Shown here in pieces: positions 1-12,000 of a stretch of DNA of 64,000 bases. The DNA comes from Branchiostoma floridae. Taxonomy: Eukaryota; Chordata; Leptocardii; Amphioxiformes; Branchiostomatidae. The DNA is taken from positions 32,150,767-32,214,766 of the forward strand of contig NC_049980.1 in NCBI RefSeq assembly GCF_000003815.2, in the 5' to 3' direction. A program made the translations under genes and the position numbers. How positions within the stretch are numbered: position 1 is the first letter of the stretch; each line of letters begins with the position of its first letter. Under the pieces are notes generated by a model. It was not told where the DNA came from and did not search any database. It worked only from the letters and a program-made list of their open reading frames with translations.

Positions 1-91
1 GCCTGGGATGACGTCACACCTTACGAATGCGAGCTCCACGGGTGCTGCTGGGATCCGTACCCCGGGTATCCGGCTTGTTTCCGTAAAACAG
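1..91 (+). CDS. Copy A exon: trefoil (P-type) domain, 3' part
   Basis: Frame 1 reads through positions 1-90 with no stop and contains ECELHGCCWDP followed by PGYPACF. This is the C-terminal half of a P-type trefoil domain (paired Cys, Trp-Asp, then a final Cys-Phe). A GTCAGC donor follows at 92. The exon ends in phase 1, and the next exon at 2533 enters with two bases, joining as K-T-G-C-P in frame. Trefoil domains are small disulfide modules of secreted and mucosal proteins. The exon is cut by the window edge, so the first half is not seen. It could belong to a different upstream gene, but the phase match supports copy A. Confidence 0.68.
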
Positions 92-3000
92 GTCAGCAGA
101 TTCTGTCTTTCTTTAAAGCTTGAAAGACTAGTGCAAATATGAAGTTTTGAATTCTGGTATAACTTTACCCTCTCATGCCAGGCAGGTCTTTTGTGTAATA
201 TCCAAGACATATTGGGGGCAAAAGCAGTATCCGAAGTCTAAACAGTGCCTAAACTAAGTCCCGGTGGGCAGTTGGGCACTGTGATTAAAATCATATAAGA
301 TCACTTTAGGTGGGTTCACAGTTGTGTATATATTTGTGTCTGTAAGAGATCCCTATAGAACTCTTAGTTTCTACCAGTCGCTGTAAAAAATAAGTAGAAA
401 TTGGACAAATATAGATAGAAACATGCCAAACGAGTTAACTGGCCGAGGAGTATGATTTATTTCAAACAACAGAAGAGACTTACGGCTGTCCAACTTCTTA
501 AGTCCGTACGAGGTCCGTATTATTATCGAAGTGTGCACAGGTCACAAGAAAAATAATAAATATTGGACACATACCACGCCAGAGGAAATAGCTATCCGAG
601 GATTATGCTAACTCCTCTGGCATGTTCTCTGGCTATATTTCTTCTTCTATTTTGCCAGCAACCTGTGGAGCCTGGTAGAGGCTAAGCATCCCATACGGAC
701 CTCGTACGGACTAGAATATATACGCACGTGTGAACCAGGCCTAATGTCAGCCAGAAGAATGCACCTCAGGTTGGTACGCCAGGGCCGTTACTTCAGATTA
801 ACGAGTGGCGTAACTGGTAGAGCGTTCAACTCGGAATCTAGAGGTCCTGAGTTCGATACCCGCCGTGCCCCCGACGTTGTGCCCTTGGGAAAGGCACTTT
901 ACACGACCTTCCTCACTTCACCCAGGTGTAAAAATGGGTACCTGACTTTGGTCGGGGAGGTAAAAGAAAATACTACCTTTACCTTCTGTCTGCACTGTGA
1001 ATGTGGCACTGTTATAAGTTACTAATTTGAGTGCAGTGCCACATTGTCCTCGTCTGTCCAAAAGCAAATAGAAGAAAAGAGCGACCCTAGCATGGCGCCG
1101 ATAAGAGGATGGTATATTTTCTCACAGACTACCCTTGCAGTTACAGTTCTTTTTTTGTTCCGACTCAGCTGGAACAAACATCGCACTCGGGAAGAGGACA
1201 CATCAGTCGACAACACTAGACGCGAACAGTCACTCCTGGCACGGCAACGACGGCGTGAGAACAACGGAGGGTTGCAACGATGGCAGCGGCACTTGCGTCA
1301 GAACAGGTAACAAATTTCAACAAAACCAAACTCTCTTCCAACACAAAAGTATACACGGATCAAATTTTCAACGACCGCTGTCGCCGTCTTCAGAATCAAT
1401 ACTATACTGACGACCAATCATTTCAGAACGTAAACTCGAGAGAGTTACAGACACGTGATGTTATCAAAACGTACGTAATCTTGCGATTAAGTGACGTCAA
1501 CAATTGGTCAAACGTGCCAGGTTGGTACTTTTGTCGCGCGCCTCTTTGCCTGGACCAATCACATGGTATAACTGGTCTCCTGAAGACCACAGTCATATCG
1601 TAAAACTTTGGCTATGTTGTCTTCTTCAATCGAAGTGGAAAGTGGCCCAAGAGAGGAAGGTGTTGGTCAAACAAGGACAGTGGCTTTGTTATTTTATTGA
1701 TTTCAAGTTATTAGAAAATGAAGTCCATTCTATATTAGAGTGTTCTTTATACAATGGTATACGCAACTCTTCTACCAGTGCTCTCAAAGTAGATACACGA
1801 TGTAACTAACGACAACCTGTTTGTACGTATAATGTCAAACACAGACAACATTGTATAACAAAAACTCTGTGATTTTGTATACACATATTTTAAGAAAAGG
1901 GTAGAGGCATGTTAACGTTAGATATACAGATAGCATAGCTCCAGATGTATTGTTTTCAATTCTAATACTACATGAAATAGTCTTTTTAAAGTATCAAAAT
2001 ATCCCATCATGGGATTTACTGCATTTAGCCCATCGGGGCAGGAAAATTCAAATAAAGATCATTCAATTTAGACACTTACACTTAGTATGGCATCATTTTC
2101 GTGTCAAAATTTTGTATTGAAAAAGGTACCTTAAAGAAGCGAAAACAGACGTAAGTACGTCTACGCTGCTTTGAACAAAACGTCGCTTTGGTAGGCCTGA
2201 AGGGGCCTTTTGAACGATGCCCATACGTCCCCTTTACACAGATTTACAATTTCCGTGTCAAAATAACGTTTTGGAAATGGGTACCTTAAACAAGCGAAAA
2301 TACGTGTACGATGTTGCAACAGGGACGTTACGATATCGTAACGATAGCATGTACGATTTCCTGCAATATCGCATATAATATGCATAACAACATTGAACCA
2401 AATTTGTGTGTGCTGTAACGTTACACGCTGTGTGTCTTACGGTACGTACACCCTTTCAAATGAGTCATCTATATGTGGTTGATGATGATGATGATATGTA
2501 GGTACACATTCATTAAATTTATTTGTCAACAGGTTGTCCAATATCAGACTACGTTCCTTTTAACGGAGCTTGCTACAAGAGCTTTGTGGAGCAAAAGACG
2601 CGTGACGAGGCTAAACTGACGTGTGCGTTAGACGGGGGGATGTTAGCCATGCCGAAGGACAGTGCCACCAATACTTTTCTCGTTAATCTAGCAGAAGTAG
2701 TATGGGGTCGCTGGTTAGGGCTGGCTGACACAAACGGCGGTGGACAGTGGGCATTTGAGGACGGCCAACCCCTGACGTCATCTGGCTTCTCCAACTGGCT
2801 CCCCGGTGAACCGTCACCAGATAGCGGTCAGGGCGGCTGCGTCGGATTTTGGGAGGGTGGATCCTCATGGGATGAGAAAGACTGCAGCTTTCCCAGGGGA
2901 TTCATATGTCAGATAAATGAAAGTATGTGTCTAGACAATTCTTTCTAAGATCCATACTGATGATCTACGATATACGTATTTCCGGTTAAAACGATATCGT

Positions 3001-6000
3001 ATTACGTTTACGATATTGCAATTCAGACGATGAATTTTCATACGGTATCGTTCTGGCATGTACATTATATTCTTTTTCTTTTGTATATTTTATCACGAAA
3101 CAAGGGTAATGACGTCTGCATGTACATGCCAGAACGATACCGTATAAAAAATCGTCATTATTTCCATATCGTATACCTACATGCAATTACGATAATTTCA
3201 GGTACGTCTTCTAACAATATCTTAGCGAAGTGAATTTGCTGCGTACAATGGAGCATAGCGAGACGATGTCGTATACGTACAGCGATATCTTTTTAAGCGG
3301 AAAAGACGTACATCGTAGACCTATTTTCGCTATTTTAAGGTACGTTTTTAGATACGATATTTTGACACGGAAATGATGCCATACACTTAGGGACAGAGAA
3401 TGATGTCAGGACGCGCGAATGATGCATGTATTAGTGTCATGTCATATATTTGTAGATAATCACATAAACCGCCGAATGGTATATGAAGACGTCACGTACT
3501 TCATGTCACGTCAAACACGGACTTATACCGATGTATGACGTATGTTACAACTGTTAAAATACGTCACAGGTACATAGTGTCACATTTTGACACAGATATA
3601 GCGCTGTAATTTTCCGTCTCAAAAACTGTCGAAGCATTTTCGGACGGTCGTCGTCTTTCGCAGACTGCTTAATACCATATCCGAGCGTTTCGTAACTTTT
3701 GGAAAGCTGACAAGAAGCAAAAACGTATATAATACAACATTTCAATAAGAAAATATTGAATAATATAGTGTTAGAAATGAAGAATAAAGTGTTAGAGGTC
3801 ACATTTAGATCGGTTAAACAATTTGCTCAAGTTGCAACGCTGGCTTTTAAATGACTGGATACGTTAATCAATAGTTTTTTTTTAAATTTATTTGTTTGTT
3901 TATTTGTTTGTTAAACCTTTCAATCACTGGGTTAGAATGGATCACAAAAGAAGCCACAGTATTAGTTTGCACTAATCTATTCCCACACGTTTCCCCACAG
4001 GAGACCAATGGTGGTATGTGGACTTAGACCGGCAGTGGGCCATCGACCGGGTGACTGTTGTCAAACCCGTCTCCGCCAACCTCAACCCCTTCTTCATTCA
4101 CATCGGAGACAATGGGCAGAACGTTTCAGCCAACCCCCAGTGCGGGCAGAACCACAGCATCGCCGCCAACCAGTCGGAGGTGACCATTCCGTGCGGAGGC
4201 ATGCGGGGTCGGTATGTGGGCATCCGTCTGACCCAGCTGGGAGAGCCGCGGCAGCTGGAGTTCAGCGAACTCGAGGTTTATCCCGTCTCAGACGAAGGTG
4301 AAAAGCCCGTTCACACTTCCGAGTACGCATGTGCAGCGACATGTATTGTGGGTAATATGTCAAAGGTGAACGCCCCTGAACTGTTCTCGTTTTGCATTGC
4401 ATAACAATGTCCAGAGCTGTTTTGTTTATGTCTCAGGGGCTTTAAACTTTGACATATTACCCACAATTCCTGTCGCCAGGCATGCGTGCTCGATAGTTTG
4501 AATGGGCTTATGCTTGTAAACAGTATTACAAGCAAATAACAATGTATGATGATAGGATCATGAAATGAAAATGAAATATGATTGAAGATCTCCCCCTCCA
4601 AATTGCATATACTGTGAGGACGTTCTATTCTTTGTCATCATTTCCTCATTAAATAAAAATGAAATCTACATTTACAACATATACCTATTTTTTCAGTAAC
4701 ATATATTGAATTTGAAGTATGAACCTCCCCTCATTTACCATTTAAGAATTATAGCATTTTCCCATGTATGATGCAAATCAGCCTCTTGCTATCTACTAGA
4801 CAAATATAAGTATCCTTCTAGCTTTACATCACATGTGCTACTTTGTTATGATTGTAAAATTTCCCTTTCCGTTATGCAAATTATTTTCTAATTAACGCGA
4901 TTTGGTCGAAGTCTGGTAGAAACTGGGTAGCTTAGCAAACACCAGATTATTATTTCGTTGTAAAAGTACTATATTAGTTAGACCAGAGTCTCCAAATTAC
5001 CTACCATAATATATTTTTTTACAGCCAATATTGGCGGAATAAACGTTGCAGCCCTGTCCAGTGGTGGCAAGTGTGTGGGCGCGTCACAAAACGGCGCTAC
5101 TTGTAGCGGCATCATCGACGGTCAGCTGACGCCGAGACCAGGGCAGCTCGGCTGGCTGAGTTCTCAGGGCGTTGGCTCGTGGGTCCAGCTGAAGTTTGAT
5201 GGGTACTACTTCATCAACCGGGCTAAGATCGCACAGTCTACATGGGTCACAGGTCAGATAAGGACAATCAGGCTGACGTTTGATGACGGGTCCTATGAAG
5301 ATGTGAGTGCCTTACCTTACCTTGAAACATAGACTAGTCTCTCCCTTGCATACTATCGTGACACGCCAAACCGCCCTTATGGCATGGTGCTCGTCTCCGT
5401 CCCCAGTAGTAACACCTTCCCCATTGGCTATACGTTCGTATTTGAATGCCAGTCTCAGACCATTTTTCTTTCAGCTCCTCAGGCGGACAGACTTGATTCA
5501 CTGCTCTTGTGTGCTTTAACACTGGTATTCGCTGGACTATTTCTTCAGGTGTTAGGTCGCTGGCCCTTTGCCCAACTTCACTCCTTCTTTGGCACGATGT
5601 TGTCCATGATTCGAGAGGATTGCCAGTTTTTCAGGCTCTCCCTAACTAAAACTGATGATGAATGTTGCATGCTAGTTTTGTATCTTATGTGTGAGAGGAA
5701 TTTGATGATCATATGACATTGACAAAGTAGTTGGTAGTTGAAATAATGTCCTGTGTCACTGACACCCTCTGTGTGGATGGACAAACCACAGGTTGAACTC
5801 AGTCAGCGTGAAGGAAGCGACCAGTACGACGTGACCCAAGTTTACTACGACAACTTCATCTTCAACACGATCAAAACAGACTCTGTGAAGATGTCTGTCC
5901 TCACCACGTATACAGCCTCCACTAGCGGCTTCATTGAGGCTCAGTTCATTACAGCTTATCCTGAAGGTTAGGGCTTTTTTTAGAAACAATAACTTGGACA

Positions 6001-9000
6001 AGAGATTGAACATGTCTCATTAGTATTTGTTTACATTTTACAGCCTTGGTACCCTCTTAAGCACTGTGCTTTTAAACGTAGTTTTTAATGTCGTGGCCCT
6101 TTTTCGCTTCTAGTTCACAGAGATTCTCATTGCCTTGAGGCTGTTCATCATCCATACATGACAGATATAGTAATTTAGTAAACCAGTTTATTTGACTCTT
6201 CGCCGGTAAGTTCTTCATTTAAGACGCGGTCGTGTCACGATGTACTTAGAATTGTTCAATGGTATCTACGGTGGAAAAAGTCAATTGGTTGTTTACTCAC
6301 TGTTAGTGTAGATACAGAAATAAGAGCATGATAAGAGAGAACAGTTTCTGGAATGTAAAAAAATATCCTCTGTACTTACACACATTTACGTTTCAGACTT
6401 TGATTTGATACCGGCACTCGCCAGATTCCGGCAAAACTTCGACAGGAGGTCAAGAATGCCGGTACTTGCCGTAGCGTCTAACTTGTCTCTTGCCGACTGC
6501 GCCATCAGGTGTTTGGAAGAACCCGAATTTTTCTGCCAGTCGTTTCAGTATGAGGCTGGTATAAGGCACTGCGAGATGTTTGGATGGGCGCCTCCTAAGG
6601 ATGGACTGGAAAGACTAGTGATGGATTCAAGTGTGTCGTATTTTGAGAGGAATTTCGAAAGTTAGTATTTGTGGAATTGTCATATTTATCATCGCATTTG
6701 ATATTTTCATTTCAAATTGTTCTTATCGAAACAATTCTCTATACCCTGTCTTGCTAAGCACAGGGAATTCTCGTCATTCATAACTTCTTTTTCAGTTCTA
6801 GAAAGGATTCCATTGATATTGTGCATTCTTCCCATTGTAAATCTATTTTCTTTTTTTAAGCTTATTTCCTGTTCGAATGGACTCCAACCCCGCGCATGAC
6901 CTGCTCGTGTATGTATGCGAACAGCGCCACACGTGTACCACAGATAGGCCCATGTTTAGCGCAGAATCCTCGAAATCACTGGCTACACACTGCAGAGGGA
7001 ACTCTTCGAAACGGAGAAACTTCGCAGTGTCTTGAGCTTCTTGCCGACAACGACGTTATCGCGACAGCCTGCTCACCGATCAGAGAATCTATATTGTTTG
7101 AAGTCATTGATGACGCCCTTAGCTGGAGGGTGTTGGGGAGAGAGGTTTGCTTTGATAACAGCGATGGTGGAATAGAACTGGTGAACTGTTCCGATGTTCA
7201 GAATGTTTTGAGGAAACTAACGTTGCACGAGGTAACTGAGTTGGTGACGATGTCTACACCATGTGACGCCAGAGAAGGTAAATCCATGTGGCAGTTTCTG
7301 TACCATTCCTGCATCCACTTTTGCATGGCTATTTGTGAGGATTTGGAAGTAATTTGGCTAAGATTAAGTGCCTAGTGGTTGGGTGAATCGTCTTTGCTTA
7401 GACATTTAAGTAAAACATTACGTAGTTCAAAATAAACCAAGCTGGAGGAATCTTCTTTCAGGCACTTTCAGTGACTGACGAAAGATAGTCTGAAACGTCT
7501 GAGCCTTCCACAATCTACCATGTTGCTTGACCTGTTCTGTATTATGTGATGATACATTGTTAAACTTTTGATCGGTGATCTGGTTGATTGATTGATTGAT
7601 TCTTTCGATTATTTGTTGACTTATTGATTAATTGGTCGATGAGTCGATTGGAAAATTATTTGCTTATGAAGTCATAGTGATACATTGCTTTCTTGGTCGA
7701 TGATTTAATTGACTGAACATCATTTGAACATTTTCAGACCCAACAACAAATGTAACGAGGATTTTGATAGAAGAAGTTGGACCAGGCGCAGTGTCGGCAC
7801 ATTGGAACGTATCAGAAATGCCGGAGTATGCCTGTGAATCAAGGTACGTCCACACCACGCGTCATGCTTTGTAGACCTCACAAGCATTGCCGTTCCAAAA
7901 ACACCAGAATTTGTCAGGTTTGTGACAGGGTGGTGACAGCAAAATCTTAGGATCATGTGATACCCTCGATCAATGACAATGGGAGTCGTAGCCGCCATAC
8001 TGACATGTGACGTCATGGGTCGGCCTTCTTGAAGCCTACCAGTTGATCCATCTAGACCAATCATAGAACCTCAGTAACACTGTCTCAGAACAACAGGTAT
8101 GTTCATGTTGTGCTCAAAACGAATGAGATAAAGGGACGTTTTAACAAGCAAATATCAATTGGTAACTGTCTGACGTGTTTTCTGCAGTACTGTGCTAGTT
8201 GCTCAGACAAACCTTAGGACCAGTTTGACGACGAGCTGGAATGTTTCTTGGGACACGGATTTTTTCAACTTCACCAATCTTGAGCTCGAAGTCTCGTACC
8301 TGTTGGAGGTATACATCATGACACCAAGAAGCCACATCTACCTGTCTTACTCAAGAACAATAATGCTACGAGGTAGGACCTTGTCAGCGCGACCATCTAC
8401 CACTTTTGATTAGTTAATGTTAGTTATATCGTATTAACAGCAATATGTTTGTTTTTTGTTTTTTTTAGACACAAAGATGACGTTTCACTTTATTAAGCTT
8501 TCAAACTTTGCCGACGCCATTGTGTTCTCGTTCATTCATGTTCTTATAAACAAGTTGCTTTAAAGTCGGTAATCTAAGACAATGTCGACTCATGATTGTG
8601 ACCTTGCCGTGTACTCCATTTATATGGTATTTGAAAATTTCATACAAATTTTCGTTTAATATGATGACAATATCTAATTACAATAATTGACAAAAAAATT
8701 ACATTTGTAAAAATCAATGCATTATTTTTTGCGTGCCTGTCTGTGTTTCCGAATATTTTTTACTCTGAATGGATTCTTATGATATGTGAACCTTCTAGGA
8801 AACGACGTGCAGATTCACAACCTGACGGTATCCCTGGTGACAGATGACGGTTTTTACGTCACCTGGAACGTCACTTCTTCTCTAGTCATCGGGTATCAGG
8901 TTACATATCATCTGATGGGCAACGAGAAAGTTGATCAGCTGTACGTGCATTATCCGGAAGTGCATTTGAGGGGGCTGCTGCCAGGAGTTGAATACAACGT

Positions 9001-12000
9001 GTCTGTAAGATCCATTACCACAGCATTTGCGGGTAGCGCCAGCAGTCTCCAACAATACACTGGTAGGTAAACAAAACGTCTTTCGAGTTAGATAACACTA
9101 GCCTCCAAAGCAGGCTCTCTGGAGCCGTTTTCCGTCTTTCTTTGGCTCATAATACACTTTTGCTATTCATTTCTTTTTGTACTGGGTCGCTTGACCATTG
9201 GCCCCGTACAAAAAGAAATGGCCAGCAAAAGGGTATTATGAGCCCCCCCCCCCGAAAAAAATGACAGAAAAAAGGCCCCAGAGAGCCCGCTATGGAGGCT
9301 AAGACGACACAGTATATGTACCCTCTTTATACCTCGTCTTGTGCTCATATCTTGTTCTCCCATCGTTTCGATGGATGAGCGTCTCTTCTGCCTCGCAACC
9401 TGAAACGTGTATGAATGCGATCACGAACCATAAAATTATACTCTCTCAGAATCTTTAAATTACGTTGTTTTCATCCTTGTCACAGTTGTTGACTCCCCAC
9501 GTGATTTCCGTGCCGTCACCGTGACGGACCATTCCGCTACTCTGGTATGGGCGGCGCCTGATGGCGAGGTTGTGACGTACCTGCTGGAGCTCATACCGGT
9601 CCTTGCTCCATCAGAGGCAGCAAACATTTCCCTGAGCAACAGCCTAACAACAGCGGATCTAACCGGGCTAGCCCCGCTTCAGCCTTACGTCGCCAGGCTC
9701 TACGCCGTCGGTCACGCGGGCGTCAGCGGTGGTGTGTCCGTTCCGTGGATAACAGGTTAGAAAGATGATAAAAATAAACTGTTCTCCATCCCCAGGTCAG
9801 TACCGCCCCGTATCGATACAGAGGCTGTGTGTGGTACTGACTTCCGACGAACTTTGACCCTGTGCTGACGTCACACGTTCTAAAAAAAATCAAGTGTCTG
9901 CAGCACTCGGGTCAGATAACTGAAAATGACCGAGAGATTCTATCGAAAATCCACTGAGAACAGTCCTGGAACGGTTAATTTTTTCCCATTATACAATTTA
10001 CCAACTCAAGATGGCATTTCATGCTAGTAGCCTAAGGCTACAACCATACCCCAAGAAGCTTGATGACCAACACCTTTGAGTCATGGAGCATAGTAATTGG
10101 CAGCTTTTTAATTCTGTTGATGGCGAGACATTCTATAACATAGGCCAGATAGAACCTGGAACATTGCCTATTGATATCCAGTTCACATGCTATTCATGAG
10201 CCACTGTGAGACATAATCACCATCACCATTTTAGAACAAACCTTTGGCTGCTAACATCGCCAAACACAAGATTTGCTCACATTGTTTCAAAAAATAGTAA
10301 ATAATCTACCAGCCAGGAACGTGCAAGAAAAGTTTAACGTTAGTTAAACAATTCAGACAATTCCATAATAGCTTCCTCAACAGAAGGGCAAATGTATAGT
10401 AAGACAACATATTTTTTTTATCCGACCCAGAATTAGAAACAGCTACTGAGCAGCAACCATCAATGTCTATGGACGTTTCATCTACAGAATCTACTAGTAA
10501 GTGTGTCCAATGGTTTATCTCCTGCATTCTTACTGCAGTCATGACAATTTCAAAAGGCTGCTTTACAGCCAATTTTTGTATTAGTTGTCGTTTAGGTTGA
10601 CAATGATTTTGGCATGTAGTTTCATAAGGTGAAATGTTACCAACTAGAGTTCCACAACCTCATACCTTTGTCAACAATTCATCATTTTTTCAATAACTAC
10701 GGAAAAAATTCCCTAATTTGCACAATTATGTCTTATGAAGTTAAGTTTGCTACAGTTAATGCAATGAAAGATATAATGTGAGATCCCTGCGTCAATGGGA
10801 TCACTCACTCACTCACTCACTCACTCACTCACTCACTCACTCACTCACTCACTCACTCACTCACTCATTCACTAGCTCATTCACTCACTCACTCACTCAC
10901 TCACTCACTCACTCAATCAATCATCCACCCACTCAATCACTCAATCACTCACTCACTCAATCAATCAATCAATCAATCAATCAACCAATCATTCAATCAA
11001 TCAATCAATCAATCATTCACTAGCTCATTCACTCACTCAATCAATCATCCACTCACTCAGTCGATCAATCAATCATCCACTCACTCACTCACTCACTCAC
11101 TCTTCCTCTAGAGATAACTAACAGATTGACAAATATTTTTCTAGTCACCACGAAATTAACCACACAAGCACGATCTACGACAGAGAACTTCGTGCCGGAT
11201 ACAACGGATGACATTTCCGAAGGTAAGATCGAGTCTCCCTATCAACCTTTATCTTTATTTAGCCTTGATTACAATCCCTTCTGCCTATGCTGCTTTCGGA
11301 GGGTACACGTATGTCGTCACATGTCTTTAAAGATACTACTGAGTTTGCCTCACTTAATAAGTTTGGTCCTAAACTGTTCCATTGCACCTGAGTAGAAAAT
11401 ACTACCCTCCGGACCAGCAGTGGTGCATACAATAAGTTAGACTCGCTTAATTTGTCCTATTTCATATGATCTATTAATACATTCATTCCTTGCCTAACCG
11501 TTACTACCCAGGCCAAGGAGTAATTCAAGTAAGTGATCTCGATAGCGAGGTGCAAAGCGACGACGGGTTTGGAGGTTTGGGACCACCATCGAGTGATGAA
11601 TCGTGGGAATCAGAAAATCCCAACCAGGACTCTGAAGTCAGGAGCAGTTCGGGTGATGAGGCTGACGGTTAGTTTCATGTTGATTGAATACTAGTATATA
11701 TAGTATATATATATGTATATACTAGTATATATATATATATCTGTTAGCAAGGCTAGCCTTTTATACTAGCCACAGGCCAGTTGGGCAGCCCTGACTGTGC
11801 GCGCTGGCTGAACAGCCAAACCAAAAATTAAGACAGATATAAGATCGGCATGCCATAGATAATATAATATAATGGCGTATATCTAAACGAATCTGTTTCA
11901 GAACAAGATCATCAAGACCAGAGTCCTTCCGACGCACTTGATGACGTGGACGCTAGTCAGGTAATCTGGTCAACATGCTCAAAACTTGGAAATGAACTAG

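Noticed and set aside
6861-7277. Reading the ricin-like module as a toxin gene
   Set aside because: It is an in-phase exon within a membrane receptor, with no catalytic chain; ricin-type beta-trefoils are common sugar-binding modules, and even this fold call is tentative.
10778-11023. 81-codon open frame rich in Thr-His-Ser-Leu
   Set aside because: It is the translation of a (TCAC)n microsatellite inside an intron; no splice or start context.
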